Notes under the pieces: model-generated | What the model was told of the DNA's origin: nothing | The model's input: only the letters and a program-made list of their open reading frames with translations | Database searches by the model: none | Origin: Oscillospiraceae bacterium | GTDB lineage: Bacteria > Bacillota > Clostridia > Oscillospirales > Oscillospiraceae | Assembly (NCBI GenBank): GCA_017938625.1 | Contig: JAGBBD010000031.1 | Span: 1 to 64,000 of the forward strand | Direction: 5' to 3' | Length of the DNA stretch: 64,000 bases | Position numbers and translations under genes: made by a program | Shown here: in pieces, positions 63,201 through 64,000 of the stretch | Position numbering within the stretch: position 1 is the stretch's first letter | How the letters are laid out: each line of letters opens with the position of its first letter

Positions 63201-64000
63201 GACCCGAGGTGCATACCTACATCGCCACTTATATGGCAGCTGTGCTCTACGGTGTGGATGGTGACGATCAGAAGTACAACGCAAGATCTGTCCTGCGTTC
63301 TCTCATGGATGCCTACTACTATACAGGCGATGAGAAGTATGGCTCTGCAGGTGCCATTCTGATCGACCGCTATGCCGATATTTTCCCCACCTATGACTGG
63401 TCGGACAGCGAGATGTATACCATCTACAACTATTCCTTTGCCGATGGCGGCGGTTATCAGGGCAAGATCATCGGTGTGGTCTGGGATGCCATCCTTGGCA
63501 AGACCTTGACAGAGGCTGCCGACGCCTTCTGGCCCAGCATGGATAACCCGGATGTGGTCACATATCTGCGCGGCAAGGCGTCGGTCAAGGGTGTGGAGGC
63601 AGACTCTATCACCCCAGAGACCATCCGCGAAAACGTTCGAAGCGGCATCCATCTGGAATTCTATGAGGGCTGTAAGACCAACGAGATCTTCGGCAACTTC
63701 GGTATGGATCAAGCCATGCTTGCCAACGCTGCCGTGTCCCTCAACGACCCTGTGCTCAGTAAGGAGATCCTGGAATGGACCTTCACCGAGCGTGTGGAGC
63801 TGAGCAACACCGAGGTCACCGGCGGCGACATGATGCGCTATATCATCGAGGACTTCTCCCGTGATGGTCTGGGCAACGAGTGCTCTTATAACTATAACAA
63901 GATCATGGTGGGTCACTGTCTGGATGCCGCCAACGCGCTGGACGGCTTCACTTTGGTGGAGGGCTACGACCTGTGGGAGAATCCCAAGTTCGTCAACCTC
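57248..64000 (+). CDS. large secreted multidomain protein, heparinase II/III-like C-terminal part (truncated by window)
   Basis: At least 2251 residues, open to the window edge. ATG at 57248 behind GGAGGA; signal peptide about 1-25. Two related modules of about 310 residues start near residue 37 (DFKEFAKEAAKQDFWQVL) and 348 (DFMAFAKAAPGQDWWQGL). Then come beta-rich, Ig-like/BIG2-type segments (GDVTCVGEGTAVITAYG, GKVTGLKPGTVTVTATVG). Near 1890-1922 two CxxC pairs (ICQYC, CPVC) and DFPSNDFESYYKSGLDEHG resemble the N-terminal part of heparinase II/III-type polysaccharide lyases. It probably degrades a glycan outside the cell. The C-terminus and any anchor are not visible. Confidence 0.75.
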   Translation, partial: MMKRMLSLLLAVIMILGVLPVSLAAEAEPETVNAIEIDFKEFAKEAAKQDFWQVLDTITTSDGYETKIIGNYVNTQGTNMTAETKAAYDEMRTWMAQTQDWVIDEERSSFKDMGGNRLYLCADEDVAWGVCHNVYYYNFADGRSSLALDVTAQQAGWYSLDMVLEQVKKGSSYPVDKGLDDLNRGYFSIIVNDRTVCAEYSFAGAELVSPSFGAVYLNEGVNDLEIKAVKNYVGNTVATPQYACKLQSVTLTPLAAWEVKQTKELEVDIAQFLPYGTTVSPETHEAVVSDGDLAEAAIREDGILVIKGIEPGDVTIDILEDGESVFAMDVTVLEYIRPHYDYVPLVMDFMAFAKAAPGQDWWQGLRQSTVDGIKFIGGSRTDYSDAPTDSEIDAYEQMLDWMAENQNWTIDREAPAGFEKRSSVKRLFINSSDADYGIRFYSSFLNKTDGTSSVHLAIDVPEAGDGWYNLELDVLNEAVTSKIANVSGTEGRGHGDIYVNGQKVYGNYFFAATADTRERVSMGAVWLKEGKNTVEINMISDHFDLQVSSRRAMNLRKIVFTPLQGLALREHEKEVLDLRTTYLAYDADLTDCALEYDENIVSAALADGILTVTALSGGSTTICVGELCEIPVVVGAKENIKFDFSKASDLTASGFDAIEDFDDLEEDHIYSDPWCFDALSGGSAKFSKTAGTAVFTGKELSFRVEVSEGGWFSPAMTVLHHEAGGKTSVYLDEYYLGTMDTQAAATALRTETLRPAELEAGEHTLTFRQESGELRFRSMTLTGCKEPQLSIFAKALSEKQYRVMETSITALWNGNLADDLVGADWSVQVSDESILEAKIVEAQVGTAPMLQVTGLQVTSDAFVTVTACVHGVESTVTVPVTVLEHEALERCEISILGTTTGLLPRSATQSFQFDMVGTDGDVIYPNEVDVVYAVSNDGIVSIDEENHTLFTLANGEVTVEVTVTSAGRSFTQSFDLTVADAGENKLEEGSSYFENGDMGKWYNYVPTGTEDAFLTHEIAEENGNKALKMTLNPAVTYASSGGKGSTLYMSNGYLAQVIPGHIYEMTFDFKAEGYKKAEGAAGELQLIAQMYDYASNAWSGALQGEVNTSVRYDASAVPGEWTTVKMRVRAPFEGEAPLYVMPTFGFDTHYAYAADKQLTGWEGSFFFDNFAIREVGFDRVESAISDPLEQLSIKETITLTPYTTTGSVIYLDEGALDGNVTMESSNEDVVKVVGNMGSTTVNNALLPTFTVQLVGLNDTAYLNSSFTIGTETRQSAFEVTMTDLPEIIRDVRYTLDGFDSAVLKKGETAKGELTGRTTQLTVIEQAGFESRYYTSSNTDVAVVDVRTGDVTCVGEGTAVITAYGLYDGLAKQDTAAITVTDDTDLVSISLSATADYVGVGNTLPIAVEGRKASGGVADMTLYPVAWTVDKEELALVSEDGKVTGLKPGTVTVTATVGVMRKAVTASVTLTVAENSELAAGDLYFNFHEGQSMLLEHYTLEDDGIEVNREKTYLGGTEINYKNSQAVWINTPVGESFVLDFLIKKDGWYHVFADGSHFYYLGCNCEIYVDDSFVGYIDSSAAGTNYSGSGGERNTIYLEAGRHTIEFLALESGTQMLGKLKFDLVEDPRQVELTLAAKEQLVVGESTSLGLQMQDQNGNDFYLLESTAARECDNWQITSISDPNVIARDGNTLTAVGVGTANVVVRGQMLGESFTREFAITVTEGSVISAELTAENTTVKPDAAPFALTVIAAGLEGELETLPEGVSVRYESSNPDVVTVSEDGMASVHGVEGTSLITAVITEGARSIEATLWISVTHGKTEPTLYTYEERENAQENVLKYDWAWNMKETAVREADIIIEHIDSLYEQWMYETFPRATGIALKSTDYGRICQYCKTDLFSLYDVYPWKIDVIHNPWKITCPVCNRDFPSNDFESYYKSGLDEHGIFHKENADPQYLVNELYPEMGEGWGVDDGFGYVTGIKDANGRPEVHTYIATYMAAVLYGVDGDDQKYNARSVLRSLMDAYYYTGDEKYGSAGAILIDRYADIFPTYDWSDSEMYTIYNYSFADGGGYQGKIIGVVWDAILGKTLTEAADAFWPSMDNPDVVTYLRGKASVKGVEADSITPETIRENVRSGIHLEFYEGCKTNEIFGNFGMDQAMLANAAVSLNDPVLSKEILEWTFTERVELSNTEVTGGDMMRYIIEDFSRDGLGNECSYNYNKIMVGHCLDAANALDGFTLVEGYDLWENPKFVNL

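Noticed and set aside
60530..63916. 1128-codon minus-strand frame opposite the large secreted protein
   Set aside because: Its residues (His/Val/Gly-rich) follow the antisense of biased codons. The plus-strand frame is continuous, has a signal peptide and recognisable domains.

Overview
The window looks like chromosome from a sporulating, low-oxygen Clostridia gut bacterium, most likely of the Oscillospirales. The signs are spoIIE, a SCIFF peptide with its radical-SAM maturase, a T-box ahead of ileS, a CIRCE-controlled hrcA-grpE-dnaK-dnaJ operon, LPXTG pili and TRAP-TAXI transport. Most of it is GC-rich with strong codon bias. The stretch from about 3.4 to 10.5 kb is visibly AT-rich and reads as transferred DNA.

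Layout. 1-3.1 kb: the 5' end of an unknown Thr-rich gene, then spoIIE and a convergent short-chain dehydrogenase. 3.3-11.1 kb: an initiator tRNA (fMet), then an island bounded by a 20-bp repeat of the tRNA 3' end. The island carries a controller-type HTH gene, a type III restriction subunit, a four-TM protein, a type III methylase, a two-TM SLATT-like protein, a 42-residue Pro-rich peptide and a TPR protein, all in one tight operon. No integrase is present. 11.1-19.9 kb: a sortase-assembled pilus locus (catalytically dead signal-peptidase homologue, tip adhesin, major pilin, class C sortase, minor pilin, second sortase), flanked by 53-bp direct copies of a terminator hairpin.

20-28 kb: PHP phosphatase, EutH-like permease, lone TipAS domain, ACT protein, DUF5131 protein, YjbR protein, a LysR regulator divergent from an NSS-family transporter, an AraC regulator, a 26-residue membrane peptide gene with its own promoter and terminator, and an XRE regulator fused to a superoxide-reductase-like domain. 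28.3-31.3 kb: SCIFF precursor, maturase and a PLP decarboxylase. 31.3-40.4 kb: YgjP-like metalloprotease, PTP-like protein, TRAP-TAXI receptor and fused permease, then VanZ, wecB, tatD, GNAT, a membrane protein and murI. 40.5-45.3 kb: heat-shock operon on the minus strand.

45.4-49.2 kb: a MacB-like ABC system with a secreted middle component. 49.2-50.8 kb: two divergent XRE genes around palindromic operators, repeat-rich DNA, and a promoter plus T-box for ileS (50.8-53.6 kb). 53.7-55.8 kb: a secreted protein with Cys/Asp-rich repeats. 56.2-64 kb: an AraC regulator divergent from a very large secreted protein that runs off the window. It has duplicated N-terminal modules, Ig-like segments and a C-terminal part resembling heparinase II/III-type polysaccharide lyases.

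The best candidate for an undescribed system is the tRNA-fMet island: a type III restriction-modification pair with two membrane proteins, a tiny Pro-rich peptide and a Cys-rich TPR protein in one operon. The 26-residue membrane peptide, the Cys/Asp repeat protein and the duplicated modules of the large protein are the next most interesting. All functional statements are read from sequence motifs; no database search was possible.
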